Both the position numbers and the translations under genes were made by a program. Below, in pieces: positions 54,501 through 62,567 of a stretch of DNA of 64,000 nt. Position 1 is the first letter of the stretch. Each line of letters begins with the position of its first letter. The stretch is taken from positions 611,368 through 675,367 of the forward strand of contig JADJPR010000020.1 in the NCBI GenBank assembly GCA_016713135.1, in the 5' to 3' direction. The notes under the pieces are model-generated. The model was not told the DNA's origin, made no database searches, and worked only from the letters and a program-made list of their open reading frames with translations. The DNA comes from Rhodanobacteraceae bacterium (lineage in GTDB: Bacteria; Pseudomonadota; Gammaproteobacteria; Xanthomonadales; SZUA-5).

Positions 54501-54619
54501 GGAAAGGCATCGATGGGAACGGTGGTGACCGCACGCATTCCGAGGAATCCGACCACCAGGAACACGATCAGGACCAGTACCTTGTAGCGCAGCGAAACTT
54601 CGACGAGGGCGTTCAGCAT
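51501..54619 (-). CDS. czcA: CzcA-type divalent cation RND pump, one frameshift
   Basis: The protein is split over two frames. Residues 1-230 run from MLNALVEVSLRYKVLVLIVF (ATG 54617-54619) to GGNVMDVGAS. The rest continues from QYLVRGLGLLKSTEDIG to the C-terminus ALEEASP. The join near 53922-53930 reads GCGAGCAGTACC where GCGAGCCAGTACC is expected, that is one missing C. Everything else is intact, including GMMVDGAVVIVENAFRIM in helix 4 and MRVEELISGVRATLALKLYG. About 1039 residues if corrected. Either a recent null mutation or a base-call error. Confidence 0.85.
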
Positions 54620-54658
54620 GGCGCACCCGCAGCATTGCCGTTGGCGTTGCGCAGTCGG

Positions 54659-55870
54659 TCAATGGGCATGACCTTCTCCCATCTGCGACTTCAGCTGACG
54701 CGACTTCAGGGTGAAGGCGCCGGACACGGCAATGCTGTCGCCGGCGACGATGCCGGCGGTGATTTCGGTACGCTCGCCGACAATCGACCCGACCTGCACC
54801 TCGACCGGTTCCACGCCGTCGGCGCTGCGCCGGAACACGACGGTCTTGCCTTCCAGCTGCACCAGGGCCGCGGTCGGCGCCGCCAGTTGTTGCACCTCCG
54901 TACCGGACGCTTTCAGCAAGGCGTCGACGTAATCACCAGCGTGCAGCCGGTCGTCGGTGTTGGCCACCTCGATGCGCACAATGGCATTGCGCGTGGCTTC
55001 CGCGGTGCGATGCGCGCGCAGCGTGACCTTGCCCGGAAGTCGCGCATCGCCAGCCACGACGGTGGCTTCGGAACCGACCTCGATGCGGTGTGCGTTGTCC
55101 GGCGTCAGCTTGGCGTCGACCCACACGATCGATTCATCGACCAGTCGAAACAGCGTGTGCCCCGGCTCGACGCGCTCACCGACGGTGAAGGCGTCTTCGG
55201 TGATGCGTCCGTCGTGTGGTGCGGACAACGAGAACTGGCCACCAGCGCCACCACTGCCGCCAATGCCATAGGCACGGGCCTTGGCGCGCGCCTGCTCGAC
55301 GGAAATCCGCGCCTCGGAATAGCGGCGGCCGGAAACGGCCTCCTCTCCCAGCGCGGACACGCGCTTCCATTCCTGTTCGGCCAGTTGCAGTTCGCCTTGC
55401 GCCTGCGCGACTTCGACACTGGAAAGCGTCACCAGCAGCGTCCCGGCCTTGACCTCGTCGCCGAGCCGCGCGTGGCGCTTGACCACCAGGCCCGGAATGC
55501 TCGGCGTGATCAACGTGGTTCCGTAGGCGTTTTCCAACACTTCGCCGGGCGCTCGAAGTTCTTCGCCCAGCGTCATTGGAGCGAGAGTCTCGAAGCGCAC
55601 GCCGGCAGCGTCGAGTTGCTCGGCGGAAAGGGTCAGCGGCGACGCTTCCTCATCCTCGTGGCCCTCTTCGCCTTCCGCGTGCTCGTCGGCGTGGCCAGAA
55701 TCAGGCTCATCCGCGTGGCCTTCTTCGCCTTTCTCGCCATCCTTGTGATCTTCGTGTCCCTGCGCCGCTGCCGCGACTTCCTTTTGCGCCTCGCCCTGGT
55801 CAGCAGAACAGGCGCCCAGCAGCGTCAATGCGGCCAACAGGCCGAGCAATATCCATCGTTGCGAAATCAT
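54659..55870 (-). CDS. czcB: CzcB-type periplasmic adaptor lipoprotein with His-rich N-terminus
   Basis: A 403-residue protein with lipobox LLGACSA and a His/Glu/Asp-rich stretch at residues 38-75 (GHEDHKDGEKGEEGHADEP). The adaptor core follows: ITPSIPGLVVKRHARLGDEV, LLVTLSSVEVAQAQGEL and VGERVEPGHTLFRLVDESIV. It ends GEGHAH. The acidic/His segment probably captures divalent metal. Coupled to czcC by ATGA overlap; 39 bp before czcA. Confidence 0.9.
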   Translation of the reverse strand: MISQRWILLGLLAALTLLGACSADQGEAQKEVAAAAQGHEDHKDGEKGEEGHADEPDSGHADEHAEGEEGHEDEEASPLTLSAEQLDAAGVRFETLAPMTLGEELRAPGEVLENAYGTTLITPSIPGLVVKRHARLGDEVKAGTLLVTLSSVEVAQAQGELQLAEQEWKRVSALGEEAVSGRRYSEARISVEQARAKARAYGIGGSGGAGGQFSLSAPHDGRITEDAFTVGERVEPGHTLFRLVDESIVWVDAKLTPDNAHRIEVGSEATVVAGDARLPGKVTLRAHRTAEATRNAIVRIEVANTDDRLHAGDYVDALLKASGTEVQQLAAPTAALVQLEGKTVVFRRSADGVEPVEVQVGSIVGERTEITAGIVAGDSIAVSGAFTLKSRQLKSQMGEGHAH

Positions 55871-57158
55871 TGGATCAGGTCTCCAGAAACAGGGGGCATG
55901 CCGGTCCAGTCATCGAGACGACCGGCAGCAGAAAGATGGTCAAGCGTTGCGCGCAGCAATTCGCCGCGCAGTTCGGCACCCGCGAGCGAGGTGTCGAGCG
56001 CCTGCTTGAGCTGCACCAGATAGTCGGAGGTGCTCAGTTCCCCGGCCTTCCACAGGCGTTCCAGCAATTCCGCGCGCTCGCCCGTCGCGCTGGCGCCACT
56101 CGATTGCCATTGCTTCCAGGCATCGAGCAACGCGGCATAAACCTCGGCGGACTGCTGCGCCTGCGCCTTGAGTTCCAGTTCCACCACGCGGGTTTGCGCC
56201 GCGAGGCTGTCGGCGTCGCCGCGTGCCGCGTCGACTTCGGCGCGGTAGTCGTTACGCACGTAAAGCGGAATGGACACGGTCAATCCGATCACCGGTTCGC
56301 TATCGAAACCGGTATCGACCTGGCCGCCGCGGACGCTGACCGTGGGGTCGGCCCGCCGATCGCGATCGGCGGAGATCACGCGTGCTTGTGCGGCCAGACT
56401 CTGGTTGGCGGCCAGCAGCGCCTCGGGTAGCGCCAGAACGGCCGCATCGTCGATCCGCAAGGGCTGCGGAAACGACACGCCGCTGGCGTCGAGGGCCACG
56501 GCTGCCGGATCGCCGCCCGCGATGCGCATCGCCGCGCGTGCCTGCGCCGCCTGTCCCATCAGCGTCGCCGCCTGCACGCGTGCTTCTTCGCGGGCAAGCA
56601 GGGCCAGATCGCGTTCCAGCGTCGACACGTCACCGACACGAAGCTGGCGCTCGGCGAGATCGGCAAAGCGCTCGATCAGCGCCAGTTGCCGGCTCGCGAT
56701 CTCGGCGCGTTCAGACGCCGTTCCCGCGGCAAACCAGGCACTCAGCCAGCGCTGCTGGAAGTCGCGCCGAGCGAGCGCGTAGTTCGCCCTGGCGACGTCC
56801 AGCTCAGCCGCACCCACGGCGGATCTGGCGCGTCGCTTGCCGCCGATATCCAGGGTCAGGGAAGCACCGGCCTCGACGGTGTCGACGTCCGCGCGTTCGG
56901 CGCCGAACTCGATCTCCGGGTTGTACACGGGCCGCGCCGCTGCGCGCGCCCTGGCCTCTGCGGCGCTGAGTTCGCGGCTAGCGACTTCCGCCGCGGGATG
57001 TCGCGCCCAAGCGGCCTGCAGCGCGGCCTGAGCATCATCGGGCATTGTCCGGAAGGGCCAGGGCTTGGCCCGTCGCCCTGACCCTGCGCCAGGGTCGGGG
57101 CCCACAGGAAAAACAGCAGCAGCGCCGCGCCGCAGCGCAGGCCAGGTGAGATTGACAT
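55867..57158 (-). CDS. czcC: CzcC-type outer membrane factor, frameshift in N-terminus
   Basis: Body: TolC-like, DDAQAALQAAWARHPAAEVA, PEIEFGAERADVDTVEAGAS and AGELSTSDYLVQLKQALDTS. The signal peptide (MSISPGLRCGAALLLFFLWA, to TLAQGQ) starts at the ATG 57156-57158 with ribosome site AAGGA, but is in a different frame from the body. The frame change lies around 57040-57085. The alternative in-frame ATG at 57178-57180 gives no signal peptide. About 430 residues if corrected. Confidence 0.82.
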
Positions 57159-57205
57159 GGTCGTCCTTCATGAGTCGCAACGTCAGGCGCGCAACCGCGC
57201 GCCCG

Positions 57206-57595
57206 TCAGGCGGGTGTCATGTCAGACGGCAGCAGGGGGTCGCAGGGCTTCTTCGAGAGGGGCGCGTTGCTGGACAGCCACGATCGGCCGGCCACGGCTC
57301 CGTGAGCGGAATGATCCGTCAGTGCGAGCAGGCTCGCGGCAGGCAGCGCAACAAAATGCGGGCATACGCAATGACTGCATCCACTGGCATGCAGGACCTG
57401 CTTGCCGGCGCCCGCGCCGTCGTCGTCCAAGGCATCGACGACCACGGCCGTCGCACCCGAATCCGCGCGCAGATCGTGGTCCACGCACGCGGCCACGCCG
57501 ATGCTCTGCACCAGGATCAGCAGCAACATGACCAGCGCGGGCCAGCGCATGGCCCGAAATCGCGCAAGTCCTGAACGGGAGCGTGGCGTCAGCAT
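57206..57595 (-). CDS. CzcI-like small secreted protein heading the czc operon
   Basis: A 129-residue protein with signal RWPALVMLLLILVQSIGVAA, then CVDHDLRAD and a Cys/His motif ASGCSHCVCPHF. It sits 47 bp upstream of czcC in the place of CzcI, a small periplasmic protein of Cupriavidus czc operons, but similarity beyond position and size is weak. It shares the GCxHCxC motif with the gene at 58665. Confidence 0.6.
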   Translation of the reverse strand: MLTPRSRSGLARFRAMRWPALVMLLLILVQSIGVAACVDHDLRADSGATAVVVDALDDDGAGAGKQVLHASGCSHCVCPHFVALPAASLLALTDHSAHGAVAGRSWLSSNAPLSKKPCDPLLPSDMTPA

Positions 57596-57674
57596 TCGCG
57601 CAGGTTAGTCGACCTTGGTCCCCGTACACAATTACATTGATGCGAATGGATTGCATCCGTACAGGTTGAACCCA

Positions 57675-58616
57675 TCATGCGGATCGTATGCGAGTCAACG
57701 CAAGAATGCCCAGCAATGCCACCGCCAGGATCAGCATGCCGACAGAAGTCGATGCGATGGCTGGGACCTCTAGCGGCAATGGCTCAGCGGCGGCGGGACA
57801 TTGCGGCGGCGTCAGTGCGAGGCTCTCTATACCGGGCGTGCTCGGGCTGATCAGTGTTTCGCGTCCGCTGGCCAAATCGATTCGGTAGACGCGGCTGGGC
57901 ACCGCGCCACCCTCTTCGACGATGGCCCACAGCCGTCCATCCGCATCGAAACCAATGCCCCCGTCGTTGAATCTCGCGGTGGCGGAAAAGCTGCCGATCG
58001 GCAGTGCGGTCCCATTGGCACGATCGATCGAGTAAATACCCTCGTCGCCCTCGGATCCCAAGCCAACCAGTAGATCTCCGTAGACAGCCAGGTCCGTGAT
58101 CTTGTAGCCAAGTGCGCCAATGGCCCCTACCGGGGTGGCCCTTCCGTTGATCGGATCGATGCGATAGAGCGTCTTGCTCACTTCGCCAGACATGAACGCC
58201 GTACCATCACAAGCAAAGGTCAATCCAAGATCCAGTCCCGCCGTGATTCCTGTCGGCAGTCCGAGATTGCCGATCTGGCTCCCAGGAATCGCCGCTCGGA
58301 CCGTGTCGAAGTCAATCCGAAAGAAGGTCTTGGTACCGTCGTCTACGGCCCAAAGCTGACCTGCGGGATCAAGCGCGAGCCCCTCAGCATCCAGAAACGG
58401 CGCGACGGCGCTGCCCAATCGAATTGGGCCGACGTCCACGAACGCCCCCGTCGCGAGGTCAACTCGAAGGAGATGATCGTGTAGCGATTCGGAAAAGCTG
58501 TCGGAGTTGATCGCGTAAGCAAGCGGCTCAGCTGCGGCAGGCTGAATCGCGACCAGCATTGCGACTACGAGAGGAAAGAACACGCGCCACAAGCGCGGTT
58601 TAGACGACGGATCCAT
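57675..58616 (-). CDS. Secreted beta-propeller protein with C-terminal membrane tag
   Basis: The ATG at 58614-58616 gives 313 residues: signal peptide (VFFPLVVAMLVAIQPAAA), then repeated blades (LLRVDLATGAFVDVG, LYRIDPINGRATPVGAIGAL, IYSIDRANGTALPIGSFSAT, VYRIDLASGRETLISP). This is the pattern of DUF4394/Kelch-like lipoprotein propellers. The end, VPAIASTSVGMLILAVALLG followed by LTRIRSA, looks like an exosortase/IPTL-type C-terminal sorting tag. Not obviously metal-related. Confidence 0.75.
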   Translation of the reverse strand: MDPSSKPRLWRVFFPLVVAMLVAIQPAAAEPLAYAINSDSFSESLHDHLLRVDLATGAFVDVGPIRLGSAVAPFLDAEGLALDPAGQLWAVDDGTKTFFRIDFDTVRAAIPGSQIGNLGLPTGITAGLDLGLTFACDGTAFMSGEVSKTLYRIDPINGRATPVGAIGALGYKITDLAVYGDLLVGLGSEGDEGIYSIDRANGTALPIGSFSATARFNDGGIGFDADGRLWAIVEEGGAVPSRVYRIDLASGRETLISPSTPGIESLALTPPQCPAAAEPLPLEVPAIASTSVGMLILAVALLGILALTRIRSA

Positions 58617-58664
58617 GCGGCGGCCTCTAAGTCTCTTCCAAGCCCGCGCCAAGCGCGGCCCAAT

Positions 58665-59054
58665 TCACACCGCGTACTTTGAGATTGGAGGCCTGAACGG
58701 GCCCGCTGCCCAACTCGAAGTTCCAGGTGTCGGAAGGCACAGGCGAGACGCAGGGGGTACCACCTGTTTCACCAGGTGAAACGCCGATGGCGGAACGGAA
58801 GGCTGCTGGCAGCAGCAGTGCCTGCAGCCCGCAGACTGCATCGAAAGGGATTGATCACGGTCCGGAGCATTCCCCAATGCAACAGATGCCACCCGGACCG
58901 CCCCCGCGAAGTCCACCCGCTGGTCCTGCAAGAGGTCAAGTGGCCCACAACTGCAGGCGATCACGCTCTTCGCTACGACCAATAGTGCGACAAAGAGCAA
59001 CAGCCACTTTGTGCGACGCAGACGCGTTAGCAATGTCGGTTCAACTCTGTCCAT
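58665..59054 (-). CDS. Small secreted Cys-rich protein
   Basis: The ATG at 59052-59054 gives 129 residues; a TTG 42 nt upstream is possible. Signal helix KWLLLFVALLVVAKSVIACS, then CGPLDL and a Cys/His motif SAGCRHCCCQQPS near residue 75. It resembles the CzcI-like protein (GCxHCxC). No family known to me. Confidence 0.55.
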   Translation of the reverse strand: MDRVEPTLLTRLRRTKWLLLFVALLVVAKSVIACSCGPLDLLQDQRVDFAGAVRVASVALGNAPDRDQSLSMQSAGCRHCCCQQPSVPPSAFHLVKQVVPPASRLCLPTPGTSSWAAGPFRPPISKYAV

Positions 59055-59111
59055 GCGTAGCAAGGCAGTCTGTTGCTCAGACTGATAGTAGCACAAACGC
59101 TTGCGGCCGTT

Positions 59112-59303
59112 TTACGCGGACACGACGACGGAGCGCCCCGTCAACCAGACGACGAGACTGAGCCGGCCTGACTCAAGCCAAGGGGTCTCCACAGAACCCG
59201 GATGGGGCAGCGTCACCTGCCGACAGAGCAACAGCATCGCCAGAATCGGCATGAGCCAACGCGCAAGGCGACGGTGCCACGGCTTGAGACCACAGCGGCG
59301 CAC
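59112..59303 (-). pseudogene. Truncated paralogue of the cus-operon secreted protein
   Basis: A 63-codon frame reads GLKPWHRRLARWLMPILAML followed by LLCRQVTL, nearly matching GLKSLRRRLPRWLMPVLAIL plus LLCQQVT of the 42921 protein, also at DNA level. After that the sequence diverges and the Cys/His part is missing. I read it as the 5' stump of a duplicated gene. Confidence 0.5.
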
Positions 59304-59507
59304 TGAAGGGCTCGGGAGCTACGTTCTGCCACTTCATGCCTGTTGGCCAGCACCCGTATTGAGATCAGCAAAGACGGTTGATGGCACCCATTCACCGGAA
59401 AGCCGAAAATGCCTTCCGGACGATCGCGCACGCGGCTCAAACCTGAATCGCAAACGCACATCGCAGGGGCGATTCGGCATTGGCCATCCAAGCCAAGTCA
59501 CCGGCAA

Positions 59508-60426
59508 TCAACTGCTTTCGTATGGGGTAAGCCAGTACCTCCCCGCCCCATCCGCCTCAACGAACACCTCCTTTACCGACTTGTGCTGCCTGAAGATCTG
59601 GTGCGGCGAGAACCTGTCGACATCGATTTCGAGGGCGTCGGCGAGGGTGGACTTGTGGACGGGCTTGCCGTTGGCGGCGACCAGGACCGCGAGAAACCGC
59701 TGTACCTGTGGGGAGATGGCGACGCGCTCGCCGTTGATGTGGACGGCTCGCTGATCCAGGCTTGCCAGTGACGTGCCGAGTTCGCTGGTGCTGGCGGATC
59801 CGACGTAGGCCTCGAACTCCTCGATCACGAGTCCGGCCTTGCGCAGGTGGGCGCAGGCGCGGAGCGGTACCGGCGCAAACTTGGACATCGCTGGCAGCCA
59901 AGCGGTTGGCGCATCGACGCACACCAGGACTCCCGCCTCACCGCTGAGCGCGCGGATGATGTCGTCGTCGACCACCGGCGCGAACCAAACGCGATGGCGC
60001 TTTCGGGCGATCTCGCGTTCGCCGAGGCGCCAGAGCTTCCCAGGGACGATCTTCTGCGTTTCGAACCGCGATGCCAGCCCCAGGGCCGCGGCAACGGCTC
60101 TGGCGATCTTCGGCAAGTCCAAGGAGAGCGGACTCAGTTGCGCGGCCGGGATGTTCTGCCAGCCGCAACTGAGGCACAGACCACGGTACGCGTTTCCGCC
60201 ATATACACCCGGGGCGCGGGCACACCTGATGCAGCATTCCGGTGCTGCACCATGGGCAGGTGATGTCGTCCAGCAATTTGAGCTCTGGCTTGGCCAGTCC
60301 AAGATCGAGCAAGTGCCGATAGCCAACACCGCTGTCGACGTCGGCCAGGACTGCCGGATGCAAGGCCTGCGCGCCAGCGGCCAGCCAGTCGCACAGCAAC
60401 CGGAACGCGAGATCAACCTTCGGCAT
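59508..60426 (-). CDS. Unrecognised zinc-ribbon / winged-helix protein, one frameshift
   Basis: Two frames join into one protein of about 305 residues. Part 1 starts MPKVDLAFRLLCDWLAAGAQ (ATG 60424-60426, after a GAAGAAG site) and contains CPWCSTGMLHQVCP. Part 2 continues APGVYGGNAYRGLCLSCGW, completing a four-Cys zinc site; the frame change is near 60215. The C-terminus has a winged-helix look (VQRFLAVLVAANGKPVHKST, PHQIFRQHKSVKEVFVEADG). It overlaps the end of the 60413 gene. No family recognised; likely nucleic-acid binding. Confidence 0.6.
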
Positions 60427-61210
60427 CGACGGCTTCTTCTTCGACGCGAGCGTTGTCATCGGCCGGCACGGCATCGCTGACACCCCATGCCGCCAGCAGG
60501 CGGGTCACGAGTGCGGCGTCGGCTGGATCGAGGTCTGGCAGGTTGGATATGCCGTCGCGCTTCAGCCGCAGGACCAGGACGCGCCCTGCCTTGCCCGGCG
60601 CCAACGGGGCGTAGTGGATGGCGACGATCGCTTCGGAGATCGCAAAGCCTCGGCGCAAGGGATCGTGCTCCCGGAAGTGCGTACGCGCGAACTCCAGCGC
60701 GCACGGCAGGTGCGGCGAAGGCTTGGCCTGGATGCGCAGTTCGCCGAACGGCGGCACGAGGGCCAGGTGCTCCGGCTCGCGCGAGATCGGCACGGAGACG
60801 CGCAGGTCCTGGCGCTTCCAGCCGCGCTTGCCGACGGCGAGATCGACGATCAGCAGCGTTTCGGCGGTGTCGAAGGTGTTCGGCCAGGTCAGCAGCGCCC
60901 GCAGCGCGCGCTCGCTGTCGTTGCGCATGCTGGCGAATTCCTCGCGCACCGGCTCGGGATGCTCGGAGGCGTTCAGCAGCGCGTCGATACCGCGGCGATC
61001 GCTGAGCGCATGCACGCGGCGCAGTTCGGTGAGCAACGTCGCTGAGGCTTCCGACGGCAACACGTCGAACACCTGGGTCAGCGCCGCGTAGAAGCCAGCG
61101 TCATCGACAGCTTCGTCGACCTCGAGCGGCAGTTGCCGAGACCGCGCATAGACCCGCCACAACGAGGGCGACACGGCTCGAAACAGATGACGATGATTGA
61201 ATGCGGCCAT
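60413..61210 (-). CDS. Unrecognised 265-residue protein divergent from the XRE repressor
   Basis: The ATG at 61208-61210 follows AAGGAG and gives 265 residues; the open frame extends into the operator region but that part is not protein-like. It starts MAAFNHRHLFRAVSPSLWRV. A helical N-terminal half is followed by LTWPNTFDTAETLLIVDLAV and WKRQDLRVSVPISREPEHLA, then a beta-rich part and an acidic tail. I know no family. First gene of a two-gene unit under the XRE operators. Confidence 0.65.
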   Translation of the reverse strand: MAAFNHRHLFRAVSPSLWRVYARSRQLPLEVDEAVDDAGFYAALTQVFDVLPSEASATLLTELRRVHALSDRRGIDALLNASEHPEPVREEFASMRNDSERALRALLTWPNTFDTAETLLIVDLAVGKRGWKRQDLRVSVPISREPEHLALVPPFGELRIQAKPSPHLPCALEFARTHFREHDPLRRGFAISEAIVAIHYAPLAPGKAGRVLVLRLKRDGISNLPDLDPADAALVTRLLAAWGVSDAVPADDNARVEEEAVDAEG

Positions 61211-61251
61211 GCGCGGCTCCTTGCGAGCGGAGAGGGAGAAGAAGGGAGAAA

Positions 61252-61340
61252 GTTCGCCATAGCGAACGGTTGTGGATTCTCTCAGGAATACACCCAGGCA
61301 TGTCAACCGGGTTTGTTTTCGTTCGCCATGGCGATACAAT
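61252..61340. promoter_or_regulatory. Divergent operator region of the XRE regulator
   Basis: Two similar palindromes: GTTCGC-CATA-GCGAAC (61252-61267, perfect 6-bp arms) and GTTCGCCATGGCGATA (61321-61336, perfect core TCGCCATGGCGA). The second overlaps a rightward promoter, TTGTTT (61313-61318), 16 nt, TACAAT (61335-61340). A leftward TTGACA lies at 61301-61306 (minus strand). Binding of a dimeric repressor to both sites would control both directions. Confidence 0.7.
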
Positions 61341-61368
61341 CCGCGCCCCGCGACCCAAAGTGCCATCC

Positions 61369-61687
61369 ATGCCCTCTGCCCTTGGCGACAAGATCCGCGC
61401 CGCCCGCAAGGCGCTGAAGCTCAGCCTGGAAGACCTCGCCGAGAAGGTCAGCAGTTCCAGAGCTACATGTGGGAACTGGAAACCGCGACGAACCGAACCC
61501 AGGCGCGGACTTGCTCATGCGCATCGCCGGCGCGCTCAACGTCACCACCGAACACCTCCTCGGCCCGACGGTCACCGATCCCACTGAGGACGTGACGGAC
61601 CAGGCGTTCTTCCGCAAGTACCAGCAGCTCGACCCGGACGACAAGAAGCGGATCCGCAAGATCCTCGACACCTGGGACGACGCGTGA
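61369..61687 (+). CDS. XRE-family repressor, two single-base frame changes
   Basis: Frame pieces join as MPSALGDKIRAARKALKLSL, EDLAEKVSSS, then SYMWELE, then NRDEPNPGADLLMRIAGALN and VTTEHLLGP, ending KKRIRKILDTWDDA. This is a Cro/C1-type helix-turn-helix of about 107 residues. One A is missing near 61459 (TCCAGAGC for TCCAAGAGC) and one in a run near 61481 (GGAAACC for GGAAAACC). The stop overlaps the GTG start of the protease gene (GTGA). Confidence 0.75.
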
Positions 61688-62523
61688 GCTTGCCGAAGTC
61701 GCCGCGCGCAGCGGCCAATGCCGTCAGTCTGGTGCTGTCAAAGGTGCTCGGCGCCGACCGGTTTCCGATCGATGTCGAAGCGGTCGCACTGGAGATGTCT
61801 CGGCAGTGGTGCCCGCGATCACCGATCACGAAGGTCGAGGGACACAGAGATCTCGGTCGCTTCGAAGGTGCGCTGCAGCAACACCCGCAAGGCAAGTACT
61901 GGCGCATCAAATTCAACGCCGACCGCCGGCCATCGGCGCGCTTCACGATCGCCCACGGTTCGGTCATTACGCGCTGCCGTGGATGCGAACGTCCTTCGAG
62001 TGCAGCGAGTCGGACGTTTCGGGCGCAGAGATCGACATCAGGCACGATGCCGACGCCTACGTCGGCATCGGCGCTGATACCACTCGATGACCTCCGGCGG
62101 CAGATCGATGGCTAGCGCTTTTGACTTCGAACTGGTCAAGCCTTGCTACCGGCGACCTTACGGCGTTTCCCTGACTGACGGCGGCGCGCCCGACCGCCGA
62201 AGTGAGTGGCAGCGGGTCGCTCATCGCTTTCGCGCGCGACGGCACTGACACCGAGTCCTGGCCCAGCGGGCGTGCGTTTCGTTCGGGCGTTTCTGCGTTC
62301 AAAGCGGCAGATCGTCAAGTACCAGCCGCCTCGTTTTGGCGCACCGCTCCGTTGCGACGGGATCGGCGCCAGCGCATGTCTCGACGCCAGCACGTGGTTC
62401 CCCAGCGAACCTATGGGTACTTTGCTCACCGAGCACACTCTGGTGTCGCACGATCACGACAGCACGATGCTGCTGCTCGTGTTGCCGAAGCTCGACTCAA
62501 CCCTCACCAGGCGAAGATTCTGA
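61684..62523 (+). pseudogene. ImmA/IrrE-family metalloprotease, multiple frameshifts
   Basis: GTG start at 61684. Part 1: GADRFPIDVEAVALEMSRQW to RRPSARFTIAH. The zinc motif HExxH is broken by one missing base (CACGGTTCGGTCATTAC for CACGAGTTCGGTCAT...). Fragments FECSESD and IPLDDLRRQID and a C-terminal piece EPMGTLLTEHTLVSHDHDST, MLLLVLPKLDSTL in another frame match the IrrE layout to its end at 62523. Such proteases cleave the partner XRE repressor after a signal. At least three frame changes. Confidence 0.72.
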
Positions 62524-62567
62524 GGATGATCTGCTCGGAGAACGTCCATGCGGTTCGAGCGCAGTGG

